Origin: a bacterium
GTDB taxonomy: Bacteria > UBA8248
Direction: 5' to 3'
DNA: 42,998 nucleotides
Assembly (NCBI GenBank): GCA_030922375.1
Contig: JAVEPB010000242.1
Location: 1 to 42,998 of the forward strand
Shown here: positions 16,783-24,768 of the stretch, in pieces
Numbering within the stretch: the first letter of the stretch is position 1
Layout of the letters: each line of letters begins with the position of its first letter
Notes under the pieces: generated by a model
The model's input: the letters and a program-made list of their open reading frames with translations, nothing else
The model's database searches: none
What the model was told of the DNA's origin: nothing
Position numbers and translations under genes: made by a program

Positions 16783-17787
16783 CTACAAGCCCTCCGGCTC
16801 GACCGGCCTGCCCTCCTCGGCCGAGCGGACGATGGCCTCGAGGATGGCGACGGCGGCCATGCCCTCCTCGCCGGCGACCTCGGGCTTTCGCCCCTCGAGG
16901 ATGGCGCCGGCGAAATCGTCCATCTCCTCGGCGAGGGATATGGCGAGCTGTTCCGGGCCGTCCGGCATCGGCAGGCGCTCGAAGGTGTCGGCGTCCTCTC
17001 GCTTGAGCGAGCACTCGCCCCCGTCCACGTCGAGATAGATGACGCCCTCGGTGCCGTGGACCTGAAAGAAATTCCGATCGGGGGTGACCATGGTGCCGCC
17101 CAGGTAGCCGAGGGCCCCGCTCTCGAACTCGAGCACCGCCGCCATCACATCGTCGGGTACGGCGGGCCCGCTGAGCTTGCTGACGAACGCCGAGACCCGC
17201 CGGACGGGCCCGACGAGGTGGTTCATGGCGTCGGCCTGGTGGACGGTGAAGCTCGCCAGGGGGCCGCCCGGGCTCTCCTCCTTCGAGTTTCGCCAGAGGC
17301 CCTCGATGCGGTAGCTCTGGGGCCGGGATTGATTCGCCTCGGCCAGGACGACCTCGCCGACGGCGCCCGCGCGGATGAGCTCGGCCGCCTTCCGGTAGCG
17401 CGGCGCCCGGCGGGTGTTCTGGCCCACGGCGAGGACGGTGCCGGCCTCCTTGGCGGCGGCGATCATATCGCGGCAGTCGGCCGTGGACAGCGCCATCGGC
17501 TTTTCGACCATGACGTGCTTGCCGCACCGGGCGGCCTCGATGGCCTGGGGCGGGTGGAGGGAGTTCGGGGTGGTGAGGACGATGGCGCCGATGGAATCGT
17601 CGGCCAGGATATCTTCGTAGGATTTCATCGGCCGGCCGCCGAAGTTTTTCTCGAACGCGGCCATTTTCTCGCCGGACCTCGAAAGGCCTCCGGCGATCTC
17701 GATCCGCCCGCTTTTCTTCGCTCCGGCGGCGAGCTGATCGGACCACCGGCCCAGCCCGACGAACGCCATTCTGACTTTATCGCTCAT
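16783..17787 (-). CDS. Gfo/Idh/MocA family oxidoreductase
   Basis: A 334-residue NAD(P)-dependent oxidoreductase of the glucose-fructose oxidoreductase / inositol dehydrogenase family. It has the N-terminal Rossmann motif MAFVGLGRWSDQLA, the motif VEKPMALS with the conserved EKP lysine, and FTVHQADAMNHLVG in the C-terminal domain, where a histidine is usually catalytic. The ATG at 17787 follows AAGGAACC. Members oxidise sugars, sugar acids or cyclitols; the substrate is unknown. It lies 69 bases after the selenoprotein gene on the same strand and may share its transcript. A second, distinct family member is at 30432. Confidence 0.9.
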   Translation of the reverse strand: MSDKVRMAFVGLGRWSDQLAAGAKKSGRIEIAGGLSRSGEKMAAFEKNFGGRPMKSYEDILADDSIGAIVLTTPNSLHPPQAIEAARCGKHVMVEKPMALSTADCRDMIAAAKEAGTVLAVGQNTRRAPRYRKAAELIRAGAVGEVVLAEANQSRPQSYRIEGLWRNSKEESPGGPLASFTVHQADAMNHLVGPVRRVSAFVSKLSGPAVPDDVMAAVLEFESGALGYLGGTMVTPDRNFFQVHGTEGVIYLDVDGGECSLKREDADTFERLPMPDGPEQLAISLAEEMDDFAGAILEGRKPEVAGEEGMAAVAILEAIVRSAEEGRPVEPEGL

Positions 17788-17856
17788 TTCGGTTCCTTGT
17801 CTTATTAAGTTCGTTATCAAGTTGGGAATGAAGTTCGTTGTTTAGTTTAAAACCGC

Positions 17857-18453
17857 CTACACAAGCCCTTCCATCATGGCGGCGCGGGCCTCCGGGTTGT
17901 CCGCGAATTTTCCGTCCTCGAGCTCAACCCCGAGCCCGTTCGCCACGCGGGCGATGAAGTTCCGGTAGGCCGACACGGTGGCGATCTCGAGGATCGCCAC
18001 GTCGTCGAACCCGTGCGCCCGGAGGTTATCCACATCGCTCTCGGTCACCGTCCAGGGGGCGAGGGTGACCTTCTCGGCGTACTCGAGCATCGCCAGGTCC
18101 TCGGGGCCCAGGCCGGCGCTCCTGAAATCCTCCTTGAGGGCCAGCGCCTCGGCGGTCCCGTCCCCCTCGCTCACTTCACGGAGAAACGCTCCGTGAGAGA
18201 CCGTTCAGTAGCGGCACTTGATCATCGAGGAGATCGCCACAGCCAGCATCTCCTCGCGCCGGCGGCCCAGGCTCGTGGCCCCGAAGGTCACCGCGCGCGA
18301 AAACGAATAATAGGCCTTGAGCAGATCGGGCTTGATGCTGTAGATCTTTTGGATGTTTCCCACCCCGCCGCCGGTGCGCTTTTTTTGCGCCTCGTAGTGG
18401 GCCCTGACTTCCCCCTCGGCTTCCTGTTCATCGACCGTCCTGATCCAGGCCAT
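17857..18453 (-). CDS. AhpD/carboxymuconolactone decarboxylase-like selenoprotein (in-frame UGA)
   Basis: Read through an in-frame TGA at 18207-18205, this is one continuous 198-residue protein of the AhpD-like / peroxidase-related CMD fold. The first 82 codons end REEMLAVAISSMIKCRY; the UGA is codon 83; translation then continues TVSHGAFLREV without a frame change. The family's redox motif CxxCxxxH becomes C80-R-Y-U83-T-V-S-H, so selenocysteine takes the place of the second cysteine. A perfect hairpin of bacterial SECIS type follows immediately. The start ATG at 18453 has a strong AAGGAGGAG site. The expected role is thiol/selenol-based peroxide or disulfide reduction; substrate and reductant are unknown. 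AhpD-like selenoproteins with CxxU have been reported from marine metagenomes. Selenocysteine insertion needs selA, selB, selC and selD, none of which is in this window. Confidence 0.88.
18176..18207 (-). promoter_or_regulatory. bacterial SECIS hairpin with recoded UGA
   Basis: The UGA (18207-18205) is followed by eight bases and then a perfect 8-bp stem TCACGGAG / CTCCGTGA closed by the five-base loop CGTTT. The loop starts 17 bases after the UGA and contains the GU that SelB recognises in E. coli-type elements. Spacing and loop size fit the bacterial SECIS pattern. The stem lies within the coding sequence and encodes SHGAFLR. Confidence 0.85.
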
Positions 18454-18486
18454 TCTCTCCTCCTTATGGAATCTCCCGCCGCATCC

Positions 18487-18517
18487 GGGCGGGCCCCTGT
18501 GCAACCCGCCCTTTTTT
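18487..18517 (+). terminator. terminator-like hairpin in the divergent selenoprotein/adh gap
   Basis: GGGCGGG (18487-18493) and CCCGCCC (18505-18511) form a 7-bp stem with an 11-base loop, followed by six Ts on the plus strand. No plus-strand gene ends nearby. It may attenuate transcription into the alcohol dehydrogenase or stop antisense transcription; on the minus strand it would fold in the leader of the selenoprotein mRNA. Just beyond it GTATG and CATAC (18521-18539) form another small dyad. Confidence 0.5.
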
Positions 18518-18612
18518 CGGGTATGAAGGAAGAACATACTTCGATATCGGTGAGGAAACAAGAAAAGCCCACGGCCGCGCCGCGCCGCCCGGCCTCTGAG
18601 AAGGAGCCCTCC

Positions 18613-19713
18613 ATGAAAGCAGCCGTTTTCTACGAGCCGAACAAACCGCTGGTCATCGAGGAGGTCGAGGTCGACCCCCCGAAGGAGGGCGAGATACTGG
18701 TGAAAATGGCGGCGGCGGGGGTGTGCCACAGCGACCACCACGCGATGACGGGCGAGATGCCCATCGCCTCGCCGGTCATCCTCGGCCACGAGGGCGCGGG
18801 CGTCGTCGAGGAGGTGGGCCCCGGCGTCACCTCGCTCAGGCCGGGCGACCACGTCGCGAGCGTTTGGCGCTACGCGTGCGGAACCTGCGAATACTGCCTC
18901 ATCGCCCGGCCCCAGCTTTGCCCCACGAGCGCCCGGATGCGCTCGAACGCCACCCTCTCGGACGGAACCAGGCGCTTCAGGATGGGCAACACCGAAGTCG
19001 GCCACCACCTGGGCGTCTCGACCTTCAGCGAATACTCGGTGATGAGCGAGAAATCCGCGCTAAAAATCCGCGACGACATGCCGCTCGACAAGGCCGCCGT
19101 CGTGAGCTGCGCGGTGATCACCGGCGTCGGCGCGGTCGTCAACGCCGCAAAGGCGCGGCCGGGCGAGAGCGTCGCCGTCTTCGGCGCGGGCGGCATCGGC
19201 CTCAACGCCGTCCAGGGCGCCGCGCTGACCGGGGCCGAGCCGATCATCGCGGTCGATGTTTTCCAGAACAAGCTCGACATGGCCAAGAAATTCGGCGCCA
19301 CCCACCTCGTCAACGCCTCGGACGAGGACCCGGTCGCCCGCGTCCGCGAGCTCACCGGCGGCCAGGGGGCGCACCACGCCATCGAGGCCATCGGCAACAC
19401 CGAGGTCGCCACCCAGTGCTTCAACGCCATCCGCCGGGGGGGGACGGCGGTGATGATCGGCATCACGAGCCCCAAGGCGGCCGCCGCGATTCCGACTCTC
19501 GATCTCGTTACCCAGGAAAAAACACTGGTCGGCTCCCTCTACGGCTCCTCGGTGCCGCGCCACATGGTGCCGCGCCTGATCGAGCTCTACATGGCCGGAA
19601 AGCTCAACCTCGATGACCTGCTCACGCGCTCTTATCCGCTCGACCGGATCAACGAGGCTTACGAGGCGCTCCTTAACGGCGAGGTGGCCCGGAGCGTCAT
19701 CGCTTACGATTAA
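18613..19713 (+). CDS. zinc-dependent alcohol dehydrogenase
   Basis: A 366-residue medium-chain dehydrogenase. The catalytic zinc site is seen in GVCHSDHHAM and GHEGAGVVEEVG; the structural zinc site is the cysteine cluster CGTCEYCLIARPQLC; the NAD-binding motif is VFGAGGIGLNAV. The overall pattern (class III-like length with a loop around residues 107-130) fits NAD-dependent dehydrogenases that act on alcohols or on S-hydroxymethyl conjugates; the exact substrate is not clear. The ATG at 18613 follows GAGAAGGAG. It is divergent from the selenoprotein gene and is followed 57 bases later by the enolase-superfamily gene. Confidence 0.92.
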   Translation: MKAAVFYEPNKPLVIEEVEVDPPKEGEILVKMAAAGVCHSDHHAMTGEMPIASPVILGHEGAGVVEEVGPGVTSLRPGDHVASVWRYACGTCEYCLIARPQLCPTSARMRSNATLSDGTRRFRMGNTEVGHHLGVSTFSEYSVMSEKSALKIRDDMPLDKAAVVSCAVITGVGAVVNAAKARPGESVAVFGAGGIGLNAVQGAALTGAEPIIAVDVFQNKLDMAKKFGATHLVNASDEDPVARVRELTGGQGAHHAIEAIGNTEVATQCFNAIRRGGTAVMIGITSPKAAAAIPTLDLVTQEKTLVGSLYGSSVPRHMVPRLIELYMAGKLNLDDLLTRSYPLDRINEAYEALLNGEVARSVIAYD

Positions 19714-19770
19714 TCAATACCCGCGCGGCCGGGGCCGGGCCGGAGGCCGCTCATACCGAGGAGAGTGCCG

Positions 19771-20859
19771 ATGAAGATTGTTGGTGTTGAGGCGCGCACC
19801 TATATCGTCCCCGTCGAGCTTCCCCGCTTTCCGGAGCCCCTGCGGTCGGACTGCTTCGCCGTCCTCATCCACACCGACGAGGGGATCACCGGATACGGGT
19901 TTACCCACCGGATGAACGGCGCAGCCTGCCGCGAGACCGTGGACCGGCAGATCGCTCCCTACCTTGAAGGAAAAGACCCCTTCGCCACCGAGCGCATCTG
20001 GGACGAGCTGTTCTGGAAATTCAACCAGCGGCGGATGACCGGGGTGTGGACCGCCGCGATGAGCGCCGTGGACATCGCCCTCTGGGACATCAAGGGAAAG
20101 GCCCTGGGCATGCCGGTCTACCGACTGTTGGGAGACTATTCGGACGAGATCACGGCCTACTGCACGTTCGGCATGCTCGAATACAGCCGTGACGTCCTGG
20201 CCGAGCTCGCCGCCGGGCTCGTCGCCACGGGCTGGGACAAGCTCAAGATGAAAGTGTGCGTCGAGGACTCGAAGAACATCCCCGAGGACGCCGCCCGCGT
20301 CCGCGCGGTGCGCGAGGCCGTCGGCGAGGGCGTCGAGGTCATGATGGACGCCAACCACCTCTTCTCGCCGATGGAGGCACTCGAGCTGGCCCGGATGTGC
20401 GAGCCCTACGATGTGAAATGGTTCGAGGAGCCCCTATACGGGAACGACATCGAAGACTTGAAAAAGCTCCGGGCCTCGACGACGATCAATATCGCCGCCG
20501 GCCAGCAGGAGGGCATGCGCTGGCGTCACCGCGACCTCATCGCGGGCGGCGCGGTGGACATCGCCCAGCCCGACGTGGTCTTCACCGGCGGCTTCACCGA
20601 GGGGGTGAAGGTCGCCCACCTGGCCCAGGCCTTCAACGTCCCCGTCGCCACCCACGGCTGGCCCCATATGAACATGCACCTTTCAGGGGCGATCTCGAAT
20701 GCCTGGCGGCTGGAGTACCATCTCGAGCCCGCCGGTCTCGCCGGCCACCTCTTCAAGAACCCGCCCGTCCCCGAAAGCGGAATCCTGCGGATACCCGACA
20801 AACCGGGCCTCGGGCTCGAATTCGACGAGGAGGGCATGCGCCCCCATCTCGTCACCTGA
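19771..20859 (+). CDS. mandelate racemase/muconate lactonizing enzyme family protein
   Basis: A 362-residue enolase-superfamily enzyme that should remove a proton next to a carboxylate with Mg2+ bound. The K-x-K base motif is Lys159-Met-Lys161 (KLKMKV). Two metal ligands are seen: Asp193 (MMDANH) and a glutamate of WFEEP (219/220). Where the third ligand normally reads GE, the sequence reads AAGQQEG, so the third ligand is uncertain. A histidine base is present in VATHGWPHMNMHL. Sugar-acid dehydratases are the commonest activity with this architecture. The ATG at 19771 follows GAGGAG by seven bases. It lies upstream of the TRAP transporter, which may import its substrate. Confidence 0.9.
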   Translation: MKIVGVEARTYIVPVELPRFPEPLRSDCFAVLIHTDEGITGYGFTHRMNGAACRETVDRQIAPYLEGKDPFATERIWDELFWKFNQRRMTGVWTAAMSAVDIALWDIKGKALGMPVYRLLGDYSDEITAYCTFGMLEYSRDVLAELAAGLVATGWDKLKMKVCVEDSKNIPEDAARVRAVREAVGEGVEVMMDANHLFSPMEALELARMCEPYDVKWFEEPLYGNDIEDLKKLRASTTINIAAGQQEGMRWRHRDLIAGGAVDIAQPDVVFTGGFTEGVKVAHLAQAFNVPVATHGWPHMNMHLSGAISNAWRLEYHLEPAGLAGHLFKNPPVPESGILRIPDKPGLGLEFDEEGMRPHLVT

Positions 20860-20890
20860 GCGGGTGGGAGATGCGCCAGCCAGCGCCGCC

Positions 20891-20934
20891 GAAAGGTGCC
20901 CCACCGGAAGGTGCCCCACCGGAAGGTGTGGCAT
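20891..20934. repeat. 15-bp tandem repeat
   Basis: Two copies of RAAGGTGCCCCACCG-type sequence (starting 20891 and 20906) and a truncated third at 20921 lie between the enolase-superfamily stop and the TatT start. It has no known function and may affect the leader of the TRAP operon. Confidence 0.65.
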
Positions 20935-20944
20935 AATTCTCCGC

Positions 20945-21799
20945 ATGAAACGCAAGCTCATTTATTACACTGTCCTCCCGGCCCTCGCCCTGATGCTGGC
21001 CGGATGCACCCTCCGGCAGGCGGTGGCCCGGTCCTCGGCCGCCGTCCTCGACGACATGATCGCCGCCCTGAACGCGGAGCCCGACCCGGGGCACGCCAGG
21101 GAGGCGGCCGCCTCGCTGCTCGTCATGATCGAGGGCTTCGTCCGGGCCGACCCCGGAAACGCCGCGCTCCGCCGCTCCGCCGCCCAGGCCTACGGCGGCT
21201 TCGCCTTCGGGTTTCTCGAAAAAGAGGAGCCCGCCCGCGCCCGGCGGCTTTACCGGAGGGGCCGCGACCACGGACTCAGCGCCCTCGGGCTCGCATCGGG
21301 CGCGAAAGAGGCCGCCTTCCGCGTCGCGCTCGGCCAAGCCGACCGGGACCGGCTGGCCCTTCTGTTCTGGACGGCCTACTGCTGGAGCGGGTGGATCAAC
21401 ATGAGCCGCCAGGACCCCGACGCCGTGGCCGACCTGCCCCGAGTCGAGGCGATGATGGCCCGCGCTCGCGCGCTCGACCCCGGATATTTCCACGGCGGGC
21501 CCGATCTTTTCTTCGGGGTCTACTGGGGCAGCCGCTCCCGCCTCATGGGCGGAGACCCCAAAAAGGCGAAGGCCGCCTTCGCCCGCGCCGTCTCGGCCTC
21601 AAAGGGCCGCTTTCTGATGGCGAAGCTTCTCTTCGCGCGCCATTTCGCCGTCCAAGCGCAGGACAAGCAACTGTTCACCCGCCTGCTCGATGAGATCGAA
21701 AAAGCGCCCGAGGGCCTCCTGCCCGCCCAGGCGCTGGCCAACGCCCTCGCCCGCCGCCGCGCCCGGGAGCTCCGCGAAAAAATGGAAGAGTTGTTTTGA
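20945..21799 (+). CDS. TRAP transporter-associated lipoprotein TatT
   Basis: A 284-residue lipoprotein: basic N-terminus, hydrophobic segment and lipobox LMLAGC, then an all-helical region with repeat-like helices typical of the TatT (PF16811) family. Family-like stretches are LLFWTAYCWSGWINMSR and ARALDPGYFHGGPDLFFGVYWG. In Treponema the equivalent (Tp0956) is a TPR-like trimer that binds the periplasmic protein of a TRAP system. Gene order T-P-Q-M is exactly the TPAT arrangement. The ATG at 20945 has no good ribosome site. The stop overlaps the next start as TGATG. Confidence 0.88.
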   Translation: MKRKLIYYTVLPALALMLAGCTLRQAVARSSAAVLDDMIAALNAEPDPGHAREAAASLLVMIEGFVRADPGNAALRRSAAQAYGGFAFGFLEKEEPARARRLYRRGRDHGLSALGLASGAKEAAFRVALGQADRDRLALLFWTAYCWSGWINMSRQDPDAVADLPRVEAMMARARALDPGYFHGGPDLFFGVYWGSRSRLMGGDPKKAKAAFARAVSASKGRFLMAKLLFARHFAVQAQDKQLFTRLLDEIEKAPEGLLPAQALANALARRRARELREKMEELF

Positions 21800-22842
21800 T
21801 GACCTGTAAACTGATCACCCTGAAATATATCGCGGCCCTTTTGATCGCCCCGGCCCTCCTCTTCGCCTCGCCGCCGGCCGCTCTGGCGGCGCGAAAGCAC
21901 GTCATCAAGTTCGCCAGCCTCGCCCCCGAGGGGACCACCTGGATGCGCGTGATGCGCGGGCTCGACCGCGACATCCGCAAGGCGACGAAAAAAGCCGTGC
22001 GCTTTCGCATCTACCCGGGCGGCGTCTCGGGTAACGAAAAGGACGTTGTCCGCAAGCTGCGCGTGGGCCAGCTTCACGCGGCCGGTTTCACCGGAGTCGG
22101 GCTGGGCGAGATCGTGCCGGCGACGCGCCTGTTCGAGCTTCCCTTCTTTTTCAGGAGCTACGCCGAGGTGGACGCCGTGCACCGGGAGCTCGACGGCTGG
22201 TTCGAGGAGGCTCTCCGGAAGAAGGGCTATGCGCTCCTCGGTTGGTCCGAGGTGGGCTTCGCCCATTTCTTCTCGAAACACCCGGTCACCTCGATCTCGG
22301 ATCTATCGCGACAAAAAGTGTGGATGTGGGAGGGCGACCCGCTCGCGCGGGCCTACTTCGAGGCGATGGGGGTGAGACCGATTCCCCTCGCGGTCACCGA
22401 CGTGCTCACCTCGCTCCAGACCGGCCTCGTCAACACCGTTTACATCAGCCCGCTCGGCGCCGTCGCCCTCCAGTGGTTCACCAAGGTGCGCCACATCAGC
22501 CCGGTCCCGATGGCGAACGTCACGGGCGCCCTCGTGATGAAACAAAACCGCTTCGAACGGTTGGGGGGCGGGTTCGGCGCGCTGCTCACCCGGCGCACCC
22601 GCGCGCGGATGCGCGAGCTGCGCCGCCTCACCCGGGAGGAGAACGGACGCGCCATCCGGGCGATGACCAAGCGCGGGCTCACCCTCTCGGCCCGGCCTTC
22701 TCGGGCCGCGCTCGCCGAAATGCGCCGGGTGGGCCGCGTGGCGCGTGAAAAACTCGCCGGCAAGCTCATCCCCCGCGAGCTGATCGAACGCGCCGAGGGC
22801 GTCCTCGCCCGCCTGCGGGCCGGGAAACCCGCCCGGAAATGA
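21799..22842 (+). CDS. dctP: TRAP transporter solute-binding protein (TatP/DctP)
   Basis: A 347-residue periplasmic binding protein with a signal peptide ending near ALAARKH. Family features are IKFASLAPEGTTWMRVMRGL, FRIYPGGVSGNEKDVVRKLRVGQLHAAGFTG and LFELPFFFRSYAEVD. Where classical DctP proteins have an arginine that salt-bridges a carboxylate ligand (K-I-R), this one reads QKVWMWEGDP, with tryptophans. The second contact region NTVYISPLGAVALQWF is also hydrophobic. That matches TatP proteins such as Tp0957, thought to bind hydrophobic ligands. It overlaps tatT upstream and the small permease downstream. Confidence 0.92.
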   Translation: MTCKLITLKYIAALLIAPALLFASPPAALAARKHVIKFASLAPEGTTWMRVMRGLDRDIRKATKKAVRFRIYPGGVSGNEKDVVRKLRVGQLHAAGFTGVGLGEIVPATRLFELPFFFRSYAEVDAVHRELDGWFEEALRKKGYALLGWSEVGFAHFFSKHPVTSISDLSRQKVWMWEGDPLARAYFEAMGVRPIPLAVTDVLTSLQTGLVNTVYISPLGAVALQWFTKVRHISPVPMANVTGALVMKQNRFERLGGGFGALLTRRTRARMRELRRLTREENGRAIRAMTKRGLTLSARPSRAALAEMRRVGRVAREKLAGKLIPRELIERAEGVLARLRAGKPARK

Positions 22843-23360
22843 TCGACGCCCTCAAGGAGCGCTGGGCACAGGTCGACGCCGCGCTCGCCCGGTGGGAGAG
22901 CGGCGCGCTCATCACGCTGCTGTTCGTCATGCTCCTCGCCGGCTTCGTCCAGGTCGTCCTCCGCAACGTGTTCAACACCGGAATCCTCGGGGCCGACCTT
23001 CTCCTCAGGCAGGGGCTTCTCTGGCTCGGCCTCCTGGGCGCGTCGCTGGCCGCGGGCGGAGCCGGGCGGCACATCGAGATCGACCTCCTCTCGCGGGCGC
23101 TCCCGCCGGAGTGGGCGAGACCCGCGCGGCGGCTGGCCGACGGTTTCGCGGCCGTGGTCTGCGCCCTGCTGGCGCGGGCCTCGGCGCTGTTCGTCATCAG
23201 TGAATTAGGGGCGGAAAGCCGGATAGCAGGCGTATTTCCGGGGTGGATATTTCAGTTGATCCTTCCGGCGGGGTTCGCGGTGATGGCGCTTCGCTTCCTG
23301 GCGGGGGCCGCCTTCGGCCGCCCGGAGCCGCCCGCCGGTAAAACCGGGGCGAAAAGTTGA
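22839..23360 (+). CDS. dctQ: TRAP transporter small permease (DctQ-like)
   Basis: A 173-residue membrane protein with four predicted helices: the first at about residues 24-45, then one around LLLRQGLLWLGLLGASLAAGG, one near FAAVVCALLARASALF and one near the C-terminus. GRHIEIDLLSRALP is the typical DctQ cytoplasmic-side motif. It starts within the DctP stop (ATGA) and overlaps the large permease start (TTGA), so all components are translationally coupled. Confidence 0.92.
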   Translation: MIDALKERWAQVDAALARWESGALITLLFVMLLAGFVQVVLRNVFNTGILGADLLLRQGLLWLGLLGASLAAGGAGRHIEIDLLSRALPPEWARPARRLADGFAAVVCALLARASALFVISELGAESRIAGVFPGWIFQLILPAGFAVMALRFLAGAAFGRPEPPAGKTGAKS

Positions 23361-24634
23361 CCGCGCTCGGGGGGGCCGGCCTCGCGGCGCTCGCGCTCCT
23401 GGGCGCGCCGCTGTTCACGGTGATCGCGGCGATCGGCCTCTGGGGTTTCGCCTCCGAGGAGATCAGTTCGGCGGCGTTCATCATCGAGCTCTACCGGATG
23501 ACGGACGCGCCCACCCTGCTGGCGATCCCCTTTTTCACCTTCGCGGGCTATCTCATGGCCGAGGCCGGGACGCCCGGGCGGCTCACCCGGCTGGCGCGGG
23601 CAGGGCTGGGCTGGATGCCGGGGGGACTCGCGGTGGTGACGCTGGCGACCTGCGCCTTCTTCACCGCCTTCTCGGGCGCCTCGGGGGCCACCATCGTCGC
23701 GCTGGGGGGGCTCCTCCTCGCGGCGCTCACCCGGGACGGCTACGAGGACCGCTTCTCGCTCGGGCTGGTGACGACGAGCGGGGGGCTGGGCCTGCTCTTT
23801 CCGCCGAGCCTGCCGCTCATCCTCTACGGCGTGGTCGCCGGGGTGAACATCGATCATCTGTTCTTCGCCGGGATCGTGCCGGGCCTTTTGCTGATCGCGG
23901 TCCTCGCGGCCTACTGCATGCGCGTGGCCAGCGCCCAGGCCCCGCGCACGGCGTTTTCCTACCCGGAGTTCAGGGCGGCGCTCCGAGAGGCGGGATGGGA
24001 ACTTCCGCTGCCCGCCATCATCCTGGGCGGCATCTACGGAGGCCTCTACACGGCGGCGGAGGCCTCGGTCGTCGCCGCCCTCTACGTCCTGATCGTCGAG
24101 GTCTGGGTCTTTCACGATCTGGACCTCTGGGACGAGGTGCCCGGCATCGCGCTCGAGAGCATGATCCTCGTCGGGGTGATCCTGATCATCCTCGGCGCGT
24201 CGCTCGGGCTGACGAATTATCTCGTGGATCAGGAAGCGCCCCAGCGCATCCTCGAGGCGGTCCGATCCCTCAGCACGAGCCGCTACGCCTTCCTCCTCGG
24301 GCTCAACCTGTTCCTGCTCGTCGTGGGCTGCATGATGGACATCTTCTCGGCCATCGTCGTCGTGGTTCCGCTTATCACTCCCATCGCCAAGGAGTTCGGC
24401 GTCCACCCGGTCCACTTGGGCATTATCTTCCTAGCGAATCTCGAGATCGGTTACATCACCCCGCCCGTCGGGCTCAACCTCTTCATCGCGAGCAACCGCT
24501 TCGGCCGCCCGCTCGCCGAGGTCTGGCGGACGACTGTGCCCTTCCTCCTCCTCCGCCTCGCCGCCCTTCTACTCATCACCTACATCTCGGCCCTCAGCCT
24601 CGCCCCGCTGAGGTGGATGACGGGGCTCCCCTAG
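23357..24634 (+). CDS. dctM: TRAP transporter large permease (DctM-like)
   Basis: A 425-residue membrane protein of about 12 helices that forms the sodium-coupled transport unit. Family signatures include IPFFTFAGYLMAEAG, the hairpin segment TAFSGASGATIVALGG, TTSGGLGLLFPPSLPLILYG, and the C-terminal GCMMDIFSAIVVVVPL and EIGYITPPVGLNLFIASN, where sodium sites are expected. The start is a TTG at 23357 overlapping the DctQ stop. It ends the TPAT operon; 134 bases without clear signals separate it from the methyltransferase gene. Confidence 0.93.
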   Translation: MTALGGAGLAALALLGAPLFTVIAAIGLWGFASEEISSAAFIIELYRMTDAPTLLAIPFFTFAGYLMAEAGTPGRLTRLARAGLGWMPGGLAVVTLATCAFFTAFSGASGATIVALGGLLLAALTRDGYEDRFSLGLVTTSGGLGLLFPPSLPLILYGVVAGVNIDHLFFAGIVPGLLLIAVLAAYCMRVASAQAPRTAFSYPEFRAALREAGWELPLPAIILGGIYGGLYTAAEASVVAALYVLIVEVWVFHDLDLWDEVPGIALESMILVGVILIILGASLGLTNYLVDQEAPQRILEAVRSLSTSRYAFLLGLNLFLLVVGCMMDIFSAIVVVVPLITPIAKEFGVHPVHLGIIFLANLEIGYITPPVGLNLFIASNRFGRPLAEVWRTTVPFLLLRLAALLLITYISALSLAPLRWMTGLP

Positions 24635-24768
24635 CCCCGAATCAGTAAACCCTGGTTGGATAATCTCGGTTGAGGCCCGGTTGAGGATCGAGGAGATCGG
24701 CGATACCCTCCCGGTACTCGAAATTCACCCGGCCGGGCGACGCCGCCTGCTGAAAACCGGAGGACAAT

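Noticed and set aside
17857-18453. AhpD-like gene as a nonsense pseudogene
   Set aside because: The frame is intact on both sides, codon use is normal, the UGA falls exactly at the redox cysteine and a SECIS-like hairpin follows.
18205-19008. 267-residue minus-strand ORF and the separate 105-residue ORF at 17857-18174 as two genes
   Set aside because: They are the two halves of the selenoprotein separated by UGA; the upstream part of the first is antisense to the alcohol dehydrogenase and has no family sequence.
23252-24415. 387-residue minus-strand ORF opposite the TRAP permeases
   Set aside because: Highly charged, repetitive shadow translation of membrane-protein genes.
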